A stretch of DNA of 64,000 bases from Frankia umida (GTDB taxonomy: Bacteria > Actinomycetota > Actinomycetes > Frankiales > Frankiaceae), in assembly GCF_023242945.1 (NCBI RefSeq), contig NZ_JALKFT010000010.1:140448-204447 (forward strand), read 5' to 3'. Within the stretch, counting starts at the first letter, position 1; each line of letters opens with the position of its first letter. The notes beneath the pieces are model-generated. The model was not told the DNA's origin. It searched no databases and worked only from the letters and a program-made list of their open reading frames with translations. Shown one piece after another: positions 1 to 8,614 of the stretch. A program made the translations under genes and the position numbers.

Positions 1-2
1 GC

Positions 3-185
3 ACCACCGCCAAGGAAAGCCCGTCCGGCCACTACCTGGTGGAGGGCACCGTCGACCCACAACTGCTGGCCGCGGTCACCGCCTGGTGCGCCGGCAACGG
101 CGTGCTCGCCGAGGACCTGCGGGTCGAGCAACGCACCCTGGAGGACGTCTTCGTGGAACTGACCGGTGCGGAGCTGCGCCCGTGA
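3..185 (+). CDS. ABC transporter ATP-binding protein, C-terminal end only
   Basis: The window opens inside this gene. The open frame runs to the TGA at 183-185 and encodes about 60 residues ending LEDVFVELTGAELRP, the usual C-terminal signature of drug/lipid-exporter ATPases (LEDVFVxLTG). The ATPase core with Walker motifs lies upstream of the window. The stop overlaps the GTG start of the permease gene by 4 bp, so the two are translationally coupled as the ATPase and membrane halves of one exporter. An ABC pair next to ctaA is common in actinobacteria; the substrate is not known from the sequence. Confidence 0.85.
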   Translation, partial: TTAKESPSGHYLVEGTVDPQLLAAVTAWCAGNGVLAEDLRVEQRTLEDVFVELTGAELRP

Positions 186-970
186 CCGCCGCGGGTGCCA
201 CGCTGGACCTTCGTCCGGCGCCCGGTGCCGCGAGCCGCGCCCGGATGTTCGCGGCGCAGACCCGACTCGAGCTCGTCCTGACCCTGCGCCGCGGCGAGTC
301 CGTCCTGCTCACCTTGATCATTCCGGTCGGCCTGCTGGCCTTCTTCACCGGCGTGGACGTCCTGCCGCACGACACCGGGCGACCGGTCGACTTCCTCGTG
401 CCCGGTGTCCTGGCCCTGGCGATCATGTCGACGGCGTTCACCGGGCAGGCGATCGCCACCGGCTTCGAACGCTCCTACGGCGTGCTCAAACGGCTCGGCG
501 CCACTCCCCTGCCCCGCTCCATCCTGCTCGCCGGCAAGACCACGGCCGTGCTCGCCGTCGAGGTGCTGCAGCTCGTCCTGCTCGTCGCCGTCGGTTTCGC
601 ACTCGGCTGGAAGCCCTCCGGTGGCGTGGCCGCCGCGCCCTGGGTACTGCTGCTCCTGGTGCTGGGCACGGCCGCGTTCTCCGGCCTTGGCCTGCTGATG
701 GCCGGGACGCTGCGCGCCGAGGCGACCCTCGCGGCGGCCAACGGCGTCTACCTGTTGCTGCTGCTCATCGGCGGCGTGGTCTTCGCACTGTCCGAACTAC
801 CCGGATGGCTGCGGGTCATCGCCGAGGGCCTGCCGACGGCGGCCCTGTCGGACGGACTGCGTCACGTCCTCGCCGACGGCGACGGGCCCGGACTGCGCCC
901 CCTGATCGTGCTGGCCGTGTGGGCCGTCGCCAGCCTGGGCCTCGCCGCCCGCACCTTCCGCTGGGAATAA
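182..970 (+). CDS. ABC-2 type exporter permease
   Basis: This encodes a 262-residue membrane subunit. About six hydrophobic segments are visible (roughly residues 41-58, 70-92, 118-140, 150-173, 182-203, 237-256) after a short cytoplasmic N-terminus, which fits the ABC-2 permease fold. The GTG at 182 is chosen as start because it overlaps the stop of the ATPase gene in a GTGA arrangement. Longer in-frame starts further upstream would lie inside the ATPase. It should form the transmembrane half of an exporter with that ATPase. The position directly before ctaA is conserved in actinobacteria, but a link to heme or cytochrome oxidase assembly is only inferred from position. Confidence 0.85.
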   Translation: MTAAGATLDLRPAPGAASRARMFAAQTRLELVLTLRRGESVLLTLIIPVGLLAFFTGVDVLPHDTGRPVDFLVPGVLALAIMSTAFTGQAIATGFERSYGVLKRLGATPLPRSILLAGKTTAVLAVEVLQLVLLVAVGFALGWKPSGGVAAAPWVLLLLVLGTAAFSGLGLLMAGTLRAEATLAAANGVYLLLLLIGGVVFALSELPGWLRVIAEGLPTAALSDGLRHVLADGDGPGLRPLIVLAVWAVASLGLAARTFRWE

Positions 971-1579
971 CCGCATCCCCTTTCCCTGGCACACACCCCC
1001 TTGGCACCCACCCCCTGGCACACACCCCGGACGACCCTTCGGCCACCCTTTCGGCAGCCCCGCCGGACGGCCCTTCGACAATCCCGCTGGACGGCCCCTC
1101 GGCAGCCCCGCTGGACGGCCCCCTCGGCAGCCCCGCTGGACGGCCCCTCGGCAATCCCTGGATGGCTCCCTTCGACAGCCTCCACGGCTATCGACCACTC
1201 CCAGCCATTATCGATCACCCTTGGCCACCATCGACGACCATCGGCCACCTTTGGTGACCATTGACGCCTCTCGGCTACCGTCGATGCCCCTCGCCGTCCG
1301 ATAAGCCCCGCCGCAGCCCAGATGCCGAGGGTTATTCGGCCGCATGCCGAGGACTGGTCGGAAATCGAGGGCCCCGATCCTCGAACAACCCTCGGCATGC
1401 CGCGATCTTGGCCGCGGTCTGGCCGGGATCTGGGGGAGAAGATCGGTCTGGGGGCCGGCGCCCAGAGCGACAGGTGCACGGGTGCACGGGTGCACGGGCG
1501 CACGGGTGGGCGGGCGCACGGGTGGGCGGGCGCACGGGTGGGCGGGCGTCGGATGAGGGGGATGGGGGTGGGAGTTACG
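971..1579. repeat. Intergenic region with tandem repeats and a dispersed inverted repeat
   Basis: There is no convincing gene between the permease and ctaA. From about 1051 to 1165 imperfect ~27-bp units built on GGACGGCCCCTCGGCAGCCC repeat four to five times. An inverted repeat has 17-bp arms ATGCCGAGGGTTATTCG (1322-1338) and its complement with one mismatch (1382-1398); a related copy lies near 16.4 kb. From 1473 to 1497 GGTGCACG repeats three times, and 1498-1545 is three exact copies of the 16-mer GCGCACGGGTGGGCGG. Open frames across this stretch are low-complexity by-products of the repeats. The ctaA promoter must lie here but no hexamers stand out. Confidence 0.75.
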
Positions 1580-2677
1580 ATGGCAACCGTGTCAGCTTCT
1601 ACAGCGCGTCGGAGGTTGCCGCTCGTCGGGCGACGCGCGTTTCAGATCGTCACCGCGGCCAATGTCGTCCTGCTGTCGTTGATCGTGGTCAGCGGCGGAG
1701 TGGTGCGCCTGAGCGGCTCCGGCCTGGGCTGTCCCACCTGGCCGCAGTGCGGTGACGGGTCGTTCACGCCGCACTCCGAGTACGCGTTGCACGGTGCGAT
1801 CGAGTTCGGCAACCGGGTGATCGGCCTGGTCGTCGGGGTCGTGGTGCTGATCACCCCGCTGATGGCGCTGCGGCTGCGCGGCGGGCGGCGCCGTGATCTG
1901 ACCCGGCTGTCGTTCGGGCTGTGGCTTGACTACCTCGGCCAGGCGGTGCTCGGTGGGATCACGGTGCTCACCAAGCTGCATCCGGCCACGGTGGCGGCGC
2001 ATTTCCTGCTGTCGATGGTGCTGCTGTGGAACGCGGTCGTGCTGGAGCGCCGGTCCCGGCAGGGGGCAGGTCCGGTGACACCGACCGTCGCCCCCGCGTT
2101 GCTGTGGCTGGCCCGGCTGCTCGTCGTCGCAGCCGGGGCGGTGCTCGTGCTCGGGACCGTGGTCACGGGCACTGGTCCGCACAGCGGCGACGCCACCCAT
2201 GGTGCGCGGTTCGGCTTCGACATCGTCAATGTCGCCCAACTGCACGCCGACGGCGCGATGCTGCTCACCGGCCTCGCCGCGGCGATGGCCTTCGCCGTGC
2301 GGATCACCACGGCCCCCACCGCCGCGCGGCGCGGGTCGCTGGTGCTACTGGCCACGATCGTCGCCCAGGCCGGGGTCGGGTTCGCCCAGTACTTCCTCGG
2401 CATCCCGTCCGGCCTGGTCGCCCTCCACATGACCGGTGCCACCGTGATGTGGATCGCCGCCCTCTACCTGTGGCTCGCCATGGCCCAGCGCCCCGCTCTC
2501 GAACCGGCCACCGCCACCGCCAGCGCTGTCAGCGAGCCCCCGGCAGCCAGGACGGCCGCGGCCGAATCCGCCACGGCTGGCGTGGTGGCCGCACCCAGGG
2601 CCACGTCCGCGACGTCTCCCGAATCCGCGGCTGACCGCCCGGCAACCCCGGCCCTGTCGGCGAACCTCATCCCCTGA
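1580..2677 (+). CDS. ctaA: Heme A synthase (COX15/CtaA family)
   Basis: The 365-residue membrane protein converts heme O to heme A by oxidising its methyl group, for the aa3-type cytochrome c oxidase. The sequence shows eight-helix COX15/CtaA architecture with the expected heme-ligand histidines in four spaced motifs (H71 in ALHGAIEFGNR with E75, H141, H222, H283) and the cysteine pair GCPTWPQC (C51, C57) in the first external loop. ATG at 1580 is chosen because GGTGGGAG lies about six bases upstream; an ATG at 1562 is also in frame. The last ~60 residues form an Ala/Thr/Pro-rich tail beyond the final helix that is not typical of the family. Heme O synthase is the convergent neighbour. Confidence 0.93.
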   Translation: MATVSASTARRRLPLVGRRAFQIVTAANVVLLSLIVVSGGVVRLSGSGLGCPTWPQCGDGSFTPHSEYALHGAIEFGNRVIGLVVGVVVLITPLMALRLRGGRRRDLTRLSFGLWLDYLGQAVLGGITVLTKLHPATVAAHFLLSMVLLWNAVVLERRSRQGAGPVTPTVAPALLWLARLLVVAAGAVLVLGTVVTGTGPHSGDATHGARFGFDIVNVAQLHADGAMLLTGLAAAMAFAVRITTAPTAARRGSLVLLATIVAQAGVGFAQYFLGIPSGLVALHMTGATVMWIAALYLWLAMAQRPALEPATATASAVSEPPAARTAAAESATAGVVAAPRATSATSPESAADRPATPALSANLIP

Positions 2678-3458
2678 CCGTCTGGCCGTCTCAGCCGCTC
2701 GGCCGTCTCAGTCAGGCTCCCTCCGCCCCGTCCGAGTCCGGCCGTGTCGCCGCCGGCCGTGTCACTGCCAGCGGCGACACCACCAGTGGCGGCAGCGGCA
2801 GCGGTGGCAGTGACGGCAGCGGCAGTGACGGGCCAGTTCGCACCGGGTCGGGGACCAGCCACGGAACTGTCGGGCCGGCGCTCAAAGACACGCGGGTCGT
2901 GTTGGACGGTGGTTCACGGCCGCGACCGTCTCGTCTTCTGGGCACGGGCCCGCGTGGCGCCGCGGATAGCGGGTGTCGATGGATCGGCCTCAAACCGGCC
3001 GATCGGCCACCCACCCCTTGCCGCTGTTCCCCCAAAGCGGCCCCGAGACAGGCCGAGACAGCCCCGAGACAGGCCCAGGCCAAGCCCAGGCCCGGCCGAT
3101 GCAAGACGGGGTTCGCGGCAGGGCTCGATGCCCTGGCAGGAACACCCCACGACGACCCGTGCAGCACGCACCCGCCCGAGAGTCGGAACAAAAGCCGTGA
3201 AAGCCGCCTGCTCAGGGTCGGGGAAACGGCCCTCCCTCAGGAGAGAGTGGGGCGGTGTCGGTCATGGCCGCGGCGGGCGGTGTCCGGTCGGCGCGGGCCC
3301 AGCGACTCGGTCGTCCACGCAGGACGGTCGAGGGCTGACAGCCCGGACTGGGCAGACGAAACGGCCCCGGGCCGGCGTCACGCACGCCGGCCCGGGGCCG
3401 TGATTCGTATATCCCAGGGCCGTCCCGATCAGGACCTTCGACGGGCGTCCGAGACAGG
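2678..3458. other. Intergenic region between convergent ctaA and ctaB
   Basis: I see no supported gene in this ~780 bp. It has short repeats: GGCCGTCTCAG units near 2683-2712, a GGCAGCGGCAG/GGCAGTGACGG run near 2788-2830, and CCCGAGACAGGCC units near 3040-3080. Both strands have open frames, but with low-complexity translations. The region ends in a strong hairpin listed separately. Confidence 0.6.
3362..3400. terminator. Perfect hairpin, probable bidirectional terminator
   Basis: Arms CGGCCCCGGGCCGGCGT (3362-3378) and its exact complement (3384-3400) flank a 5-base loop. This 17-bp GC stem lies about 60 bp beyond the ctaB stop and downstream of the convergent ctaA. There is no U-tract, as is usual for high-GC actinobacterial terminators. 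Confidence 0.75.
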
Positions 3459-5519
3459 TCAGACGACGGCGACGATGGCGATCGCGGTGAACAGGAGGGT
3501 GAGGTAGGTGATGGACATGTGGAACAGGTGCATGGCGCGCGGGTCCTCGCCACGGGCGGTGCGCCGGACGATGCGGTGTGCCTCGACCAGGAACCAGCCG
3601 CCGACCGCGATCGCGCTGGCCAGGTAGAACCATCCGGTGTGGGCGACGGGGGCGAGTACCAGGGACACCGCGACCATCCCGTAGGCGTAGAACAGGATGC
3701 GGCGCGTCACCGTCTCGGGTGAGGCCACGACCGGGAGCATCGGGATTCCGGCGGCGGCGTAGTCGTCGCGGAACTTCATCGCCAGCGCCCAGAAATGGGG
3801 CGGCGTCCAGAAGAAGACGATCGCGAACAGCAGCGCCGCCGACCAGCTCAGTGATCCGGTGACCGCCGACCAGCCGATCAGCACCGGGAAACAACCGGCC
3901 GCGCCGCCGATGACGATGTTCGACGGGGTGCGGCGCTTGAGACCAAGTGTGTAGACGAAAACGTAGAACGAGATCGCGCCGAGCGACAGCAGCGCCGACG
4001 GCCAGTTCACCAGCAGGCCGAACATGAGCGTCGAGACGATGCCGAGCAGGATGCCGAACACGAGCGCCTCGGTCGGCGTCACGGTGGCGCGGACCAGGGG
4101 GCGCTTACGGGTGCGGCCCATCACCTGGTCGATGTCGCGGTCGACATAGCAGTTGATCGTGTTCGCGCTGCCCGCGGACAGGGTGCCCGCGACCAGTGTC
4201 ACGACGATGAGCCACACCGACGGCATACCGCGCTTGGCGAGCATCATCGCCGGCACCGTGGTGATCAGCAGCAGTTCGACCACGCGCAGCTTCATCAGGG
4301 CGACGTAGGCGCGCGCCTTCGCGTTCAGCGCGCCCAGCACACCCGAGCCGGCCCCCGCACCCGGTGCGAGCCGCGCCACCGGGCCGCCCGCGACCGCGAG
4401 CGTCCCGACGCCACCGGCCACCGCGGCGCCAGGAGACACCGAAACACCGTTGGACGCCGAAACGCCGTTGGACAGCGTGACGCTCACACCGTTGGACACC
4501 TTCACGCCGTTGGACACCTTCACCCCGTTCGACGGGACCATGCTCACCCCGTTGGACGGCTTCACGCTCACACCGTTCGACGGCTTCACGCCGTTCGACA
4601 GTTTCGCGCTCACACCGTTGGACAGGGTCGCGCTCACACCGTTCGACACCTTCACCCCGTTCGATGGAGCGACGCTCACCCCGTTGGACGGCTTGACCCC
4701 GTTCGACGGCTGCACGCCGTTGGACGGCTTGACGCTCACCCCGTTGGACGGCTTGACGCTGACCCCGTTCGACGGCTTGACGCTCACCCCGTTCGACGGC
4801 TTGACGCTCACGCCGTTGGACGGCTGCACGCTGACCCCGTTGGACGGCTGCACGCTCACACCGTTGGAGGGCTTCACGCTGACCCCGTTGGACGGCTTGG
4901 CGCTCACACCGTTGGACGGCTGCACGCTCACACCGTTCGACGGCTCGACGCTCACACCGTTCGACGGCGCCAGGCTCACACCGGTGGACGGCCTGACGCC
5001 GTTGGAGCCCGTCACGGTGGCAGCGGCAGCCGGGTTCGGGGGCTGCGGCTGGACCTGGTGCGGGACCTGACCCAGTTCGGACTGAGCGGCCACGGAGCCA
5101 GGAGCGGCCACGGAGCCAGGAGCCACCGCTGGTGACGTGTCCGACCGCACCGGGCCGCGTGTGGTGACGCGCCGGCGACGAAGGGCGGCCTCGGTAGACA
5201 GAGCGACCTCGCGATCGGCGGGATCGGCGGACGACCCGCACTGGACGGAGCCCCGGTTACGGAGCGCACGGTGTTCTACGACGTGTCGGAGTCTAGCCGT
5301 CGGATCGGGGCGCACGCGCGCCGGTCGCGCCTGGATCCCCCTGGGCGGGGATGCGGTCTGCCTCACGTCCGGCCCGCCGTCCGCCTCAGGTCCGGCCCGC
5401 GGGGTGCCGGTCGACCCGTCCCGGCTGGGCCGACCGCCCGGGTGGCCCGCCCGACCAGGTGGAAGTTGTGGTGGTGGTCGTCTCGCCGTGGCGTCGGTCA
5501 CGCTCCCCGTCCAGGCCAT
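3459..5519 (-). CDS. ctaB: Heme O synthase (protoheme IX farnesyltransferase) with long repeat-containing N-terminus
   Basis: The C-terminal ~293 residues (from a GTG near 4340) form a complete UbiA-type prenyltransferase. They carry the allylic-diphosphate motif NCYVDRDIDQVMGRTRKRPL and the later Asp-rich loop MKFRDDYAAAGIPML, with about nine membrane segments, as expected for making heme O from heme B. The open frame continues ~390 codons upstream with no stop and contains about 26 S(N/T)GV units, mostly PSNGVSV plus one variable residue. Family members are usually ~300 residues, so the true start is uncertain: either a disordered repeat extension is translated, or the start is the internal GTG and the repeat lies in the leader. 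The 24-bp unit keeps all frames open, so frame alone cannot decide. Confidence 0.85.
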   Translation of the reverse strand: MAWTGSVTDATARRPPPQLPPGRAGHPGGRPSRDGSTGTPRAGPEADGGPDVRQTASPPRGIQARPARVRPDPTARLRHVVEHRALRNRGSVQCGSSADPADREVALSTEAALRRRRVTTRGPVRSDTSPAVAPGSVAAPGSVAAQSELGQVPHQVQPQPPNPAAAATVTGSNGVRPSTGVSLAPSNGVSVEPSNGVSVQPSNGVSAKPSNGVSVKPSNGVSVQPSNGVSVQPSNGVSVKPSNGVSVKPSNGVSVKPSNGVSVKPSNGVQPSNGVKPSNGVSVAPSNGVKVSNGVSATLSNGVSAKLSNGVKPSNGVSVKPSNGVSMVPSNGVKVSNGVKVSNGVSVTLSNGVSASNGVSVSPGAAVAGGVGTLAVAGGPVARLAPGAGAGSGVLGALNAKARAYVALMKLRVVELLLITTVPAMMLAKRGMPSVWLIVVTLVAGTLSAGSANTINCYVDRDIDQVMGRTRKRPLVRATVTPTEALVFGILLGIVSTLMFGLLVNWPSALLSLGAISFYVFVYTLGLKRRTPSNIVIGGAAGCFPVLIGWSAVTGSLSWSAALLFAIVFFWTPPHFWALAMKFRDDYAAAGIPMLPVVASPETVTRRILFYAYGMVAVSLVLAPVAHTGWFYLASAIAVGGWFLVEAHRIVRRTARGEDPRAMHLFHMSITYLTLLFTAIAIVAVV
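4437..5010 (-). repeat. Tandem array of 24-bp and 15-bp units (PSNGVSVx when translated)
   Basis: About 26 units, mostly 24 bp with some 15-bp ones, each containing GTTCGACGG or GTTGGACGG on the plus strand. Unit lengths are multiples of three. The units differ at a few positions, mainly at the eighth codon (K, Q, E, A). The array sits within the upstream part of the ctaB open frame. Confidence 0.9.
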
Positions 5520-5837
5520 TTGACCTGGCTGTTCGTCTCATCGCTACCTGGGCGTCACGCAGGCGCACCGTGAGGGATCAGACTGGGATCAGACTGGGAT
5601 GGCGCAGGCATGGTGGGGTAGGGGCCCAAGGGGTTGGACCGGATGGGCGGGTGCACTGCCCGAGGGCTGCATCCGGCACCGCCCGGCAGGTCTCATCCGG
5701 CCGCGTCGCCTGGCGCCAGGCCGGTGTGGGTTCGGCCACCTCGGTCGGATTCACGGATCATCCCGGCATTACGGACGCCGGGACGAGCTTGAGATCGTGT
5801 GAAGGATCCATCGCCGCGGAGAGGAAACACACCACCG
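5520..5837. promoter_or_regulatory. Divergent ctaB/tal intergenic region
   Basis: This ~320 bp separates ctaB (minus) from tal (plus), so it must contain promoters for one or both. A direct repeat GATCAGACTGG occurs twice near 5577-5597. No transketolase gene is present between ctaB and tal, although one commonly sits there in actinobacteria. I cannot assign promoter hexamers. Confidence 0.45.
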
Positions 5838-6953
5838 ATGAGCACCCCCCTGTCCGAGCTCTCGGCCGCCGGAGTGGCGGTCTGGCTGGACGACATCAGC
5901 CGTCAGCGACTGCGCACCGGCAATCTCGCCGACCTGGTCGCCACCCGCGATGTCGTCGGTGTGACCAGTAACCCGACGATCTTCCAGAAGGCGATCGGTT
6001 CGGGCGATCAGTACTCCGAGCAGCTGCATGACCTGAAGGTCCGTGGCGTCGATGTCGGTGAGGCCGTTCGGGCGATCACCGCGGCCGACGTCCGCGAGGC
6101 CTGCGACGTGCTGCGTGGCGTGTACGACGCCAGCGGCGGGGTCGACGGCCGGGTCTCCCTGGAGGTCGACCCGCGGCTGGCTCACGACACCGAGCGCACC
6201 GTGGCCGAGGCCCGCGCGCTGTGGTGGCTCGTCGACCGGCCGAACCTGTTCATCAAGATCCCGGCCACCCTCGCGGGCCTGCCGGCGATCACCCGGGTGA
6301 TCTCCGAGGGGATCAGCGTCAACGTCACCCTGATCTTCGGCCTGGAGCGCTACGAGGCGGTGATCGAGGCCTTCCTGACCGGTGTCGAGCAGGCCGTCGC
6401 CGCCGGGCGTGACGTCTCCGATCTCGCCTCGGTGGCGTCGTTCTTCGTCAGCCGGGTCGACTCCGAGGTGGACAGCCGCCTCGACAAGATCGGTACGCCG
6501 GCGGCGAAGGCCCTGCACGCCAAGGCCGCGATCGCGAACGCGCGCCTGGCCTACGAGCGATACGAGAAGATCTTCGGCTCGCCCCGCTGGGCGGCTCTGG
6601 CCGCCCAGGGCGCCAAGGCGCAGCGTCCGCTGTGGGCGTCGACCTCGACGAAGGACCCGTCGCTGCCGGACACGATCTACGTCACCGAGCTGATCGCCCC
6701 CGGCACCGTCAACACGATGCCCGAGGCCACGTTGCAGGCGTTCGCCGATCACGGCAGCGTGTCCGGAGAGACGATCCGGCCGAACTACGCCGACGCCCGG
6801 GCCGTGTTCGCCGCCCTCGCCACGGTCGGCGTCGATATCGATGATGTCGTGGAGACGCTCGAGGCACAGGGCGTCCAGAAGTTCGAGGACTCGTGGAAGC
6901 AGCTGCTCGACACGGTGGCCCAGCAGCTCGGCCGCTCCGATGCCGCCCGCTGA
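5838..6953 (+). CDS. tal: Transaldolase
   Basis: The 371-residue enzyme transfers a dihydroxyacetone unit between sugar phosphates in the non-oxidative pentose phosphate pathway. The length matches the actinobacterial ~370-residue class. Visible signatures are GVTSNPTIFQKAI near the N-terminus and the Schiff-base lysine in NLFIKIPAT at about residue 140, followed by EGISVNVTLIFGLERY. ATG at 5838 is preceded by GGAGAGGAAAC; a longer GTG start at 5799 has no better support. It is the first gene of tal-zwf-opcA-pgl on the plus strand, with a 31-bp gap to zwf. Confidence 0.95.
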   Translation: MSTPLSELSAAGVAVWLDDISRQRLRTGNLADLVATRDVVGVTSNPTIFQKAIGSGDQYSEQLHDLKVRGVDVGEAVRAITAADVREACDVLRGVYDASGGVDGRVSLEVDPRLAHDTERTVAEARALWWLVDRPNLFIKIPATLAGLPAITRVISEGISVNVTLIFGLERYEAVIEAFLTGVEQAVAAGRDVSDLASVASFFVSRVDSEVDSRLDKIGTPAAKALHAKAAIANARLAYERYEKIFGSPRWAALAAQGAKAQRPLWASTSTKDPSLPDTIYVTELIAPGTVNTMPEATLQAFADHGSVSGETIRPNYADARAVFAALATVGVDIDDVVETLEAQGVQKFEDSWKQLLDTVAQQLGRSDAAR

Positions 6954-6984
6954 CCGGCCCACGACGAACACGAAGGGGGATCGG

Positions 6985-8514
6985 GTGGCGTCCACGCTGA
7001 ACTCCAACCCACTGCGGGATCCGCGCGACCGCAGGCTGCCGCGGCTCCCGGACGCCAGCGCCCTCGTGGTGTTCGGCGTGACCGGAGACCTCAGCCGCAA
7101 GAAGCTCATCCCGGCCGTGTACGACCTGGCCAACCGCGGTCTGCTGCCGCCGGGGTTCGTCCTGCTCGGCTTCGCCCGGCGCGACTGGGAGCACGGCGAC
7201 TTCGCCCAGTTCGCCCGCGAATCCGCCGAGAAGGGGGCGCGTACCCCGTTCCGCGCCGAGGTGTGGGACCGGCTGGAGAGCTCGATCCGGTTCGTACCGG
7301 GCTCGTTCGACGATGATGTGGCCTTCGACAAGCTCTGCGCCACGCTGGAGGAGCTTGACCGCAGCCACGGCATCGGCGGCAACGCGGCGTTCTACCTGTC
7401 CGTCCCGCCGTCGGCGTTCCCGGTCGTGCTCAAGCAGATGCAGCGCACCGGCCTGGCCAACACCGGCGGCGACGCCTGGCGCCGGGTGGTCATCGAGAAG
7501 CCGTTCGGGCATGACCTCGGCTCCGCCCGCGAGCTGAACTCGCTGGTGGACGACGTGTTCACACCGGCCGGGGTGTACCGGATCGACCACTACCTCGGCA
7601 AGGAGACGGTACAGAACTTGTTCGCGCTGCGCTTCGCGAACACGTTGTTCGAACCGATCTGGAACTCGCAGTTCGTCGACTCGGTGCAGATCACCATGGC
7701 CGAGGATGTCGGCATCGGCACCCGGGCCGGGTTCTACGACGAGACCGGTGCCGCCCGCGACGTCCTGCAGAACCACCTGTTGCAGCTGCTGGCGCTCACC
7801 GCGATGGAGGAACCGGTCAGCTTCAGCGCGGAGACCATCCGCACCGAGAAGATCAAGGTTCTGCGCGCGGTGTCGCTGCCGGACGACCTGGCCCGCTACG
7901 CGGTGCGCGGTCAGTACGAGCAGGGCTGGCTCGCGGGCGAGCGGGTCGCCGGCTACCTGGACGAGAAGGACATCCCACCGGACTCGCGGACCGAGACCTA
8001 CGCGGCGGTGCGCCTGGGCATCGAGACCCGGCGCTGGGCCGGTGTGCCGTTCTACCTGCGTACCGGCAAACGGCTGCCGCGGCGGGTCACCGAGATCGCG
8101 ATCGTGTTCAAGAAGGCGCCGCACCTGCCCTTCGACCAGACCGACACGGCCGAACTCGGCAACAACCAGCTCGTCATCCGGGTGCAGCCGGACGAGGGTG
8201 TCACGCTGAAGTTCGGTTCCAAGGTGCCGGGCTCGGCGATGGAGGTCCGCGACGTCGCGATGGACTTCCTGTTCGGCGAGGCGTTCACCGAGGCGCTGCC
8301 CGAGGCCTACGAGCGGCTCATCCTGGACGTCCTGCTCGGCGACGCGACGCTGTTCCCGAACAACGCCGAGGTCGAGGAGTCGTGGCGGATCATCGACCCG
8401 CTCGAGGAGCACTGGGCGAGCACCACCCCGTTCCGGTACCGGGCGGGCAGCTGGGGTCCCACGGCCGCCGACGAGATGCTCGCCCTCGACAGCCGCCGCT
8501 GGCGGCGCCCATGA
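6985..8514 (+). CDS. zwf: Glucose-6-phosphate 1-dehydrogenase
   Basis: The 509-residue enzyme oxidises glucose-6-phosphate to 6-phosphogluconolactone with NADP. The N-terminal dinucleotide-binding motif FGVTGDLSRKKL is at about residues 30-41 and the substrate/catalytic motif RIDHYLGKE at about 199-207. IEKPFG precedes it as in other members, and the length is typical. GTG at 6985 is chosen because AGGGGGA lies just upstream; an ATG at 6940 would overlap tal. The neighbours opcA (allosteric partner) and pgl (next step) make a complete oxidative branch apart from gnd. Confidence 0.96.
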   Translation: MASTLNSNPLRDPRDRRLPRLPDASALVVFGVTGDLSRKKLIPAVYDLANRGLLPPGFVLLGFARRDWEHGDFAQFARESAEKGARTPFRAEVWDRLESSIRFVPGSFDDDVAFDKLCATLEELDRSHGIGGNAAFYLSVPPSAFPVVLKQMQRTGLANTGGDAWRRVVIEKPFGHDLGSARELNSLVDDVFTPAGVYRIDHYLGKETVQNLFALRFANTLFEPIWNSQFVDSVQITMAEDVGIGTRAGFYDETGAARDVLQNHLLQLLALTAMEEPVSFSAETIRTEKIKVLRAVSLPDDLARYAVRGQYEQGWLAGERVAGYLDEKDIPPDSRTETYAAVRLGIETRRWAGVPFYLRTGKRLPRRVTEIAIVFKKAPHLPFDQTDTAELGNNQLVIRVQPDEGVTLKFGSKVPGSAMEVRDVAMDFLFGEAFTEALPEAYERLILDVLLGDATLFPNNAEVEESWRIIDPLEEHWASTTPFRYRAGSWGPTAADEMLALDSRRWRRP

Positions 8515-8614
8515 TCGCCGCCGGGCATCCCACCGTCTCCGGACGCACCTTTGGACGCACCTTCGGACGTTCGTCCCGGGCGCAGTGCCGTCGCTGGGCG
8601 GAGAGGAGCATCTC

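Noticed and set aside
4437..5010. CRISPR array at the 24-bp repeats
   Set aside because: Units abut with no unique spacers and no cas genes are present.
4450..5070. Plus-strand frame of LTPLDGFT repeats opposite the ctaB array
   Set aside because: It is the antisense reading of the 24-bp repeat; unit length divisible by three keeps all six frames open.
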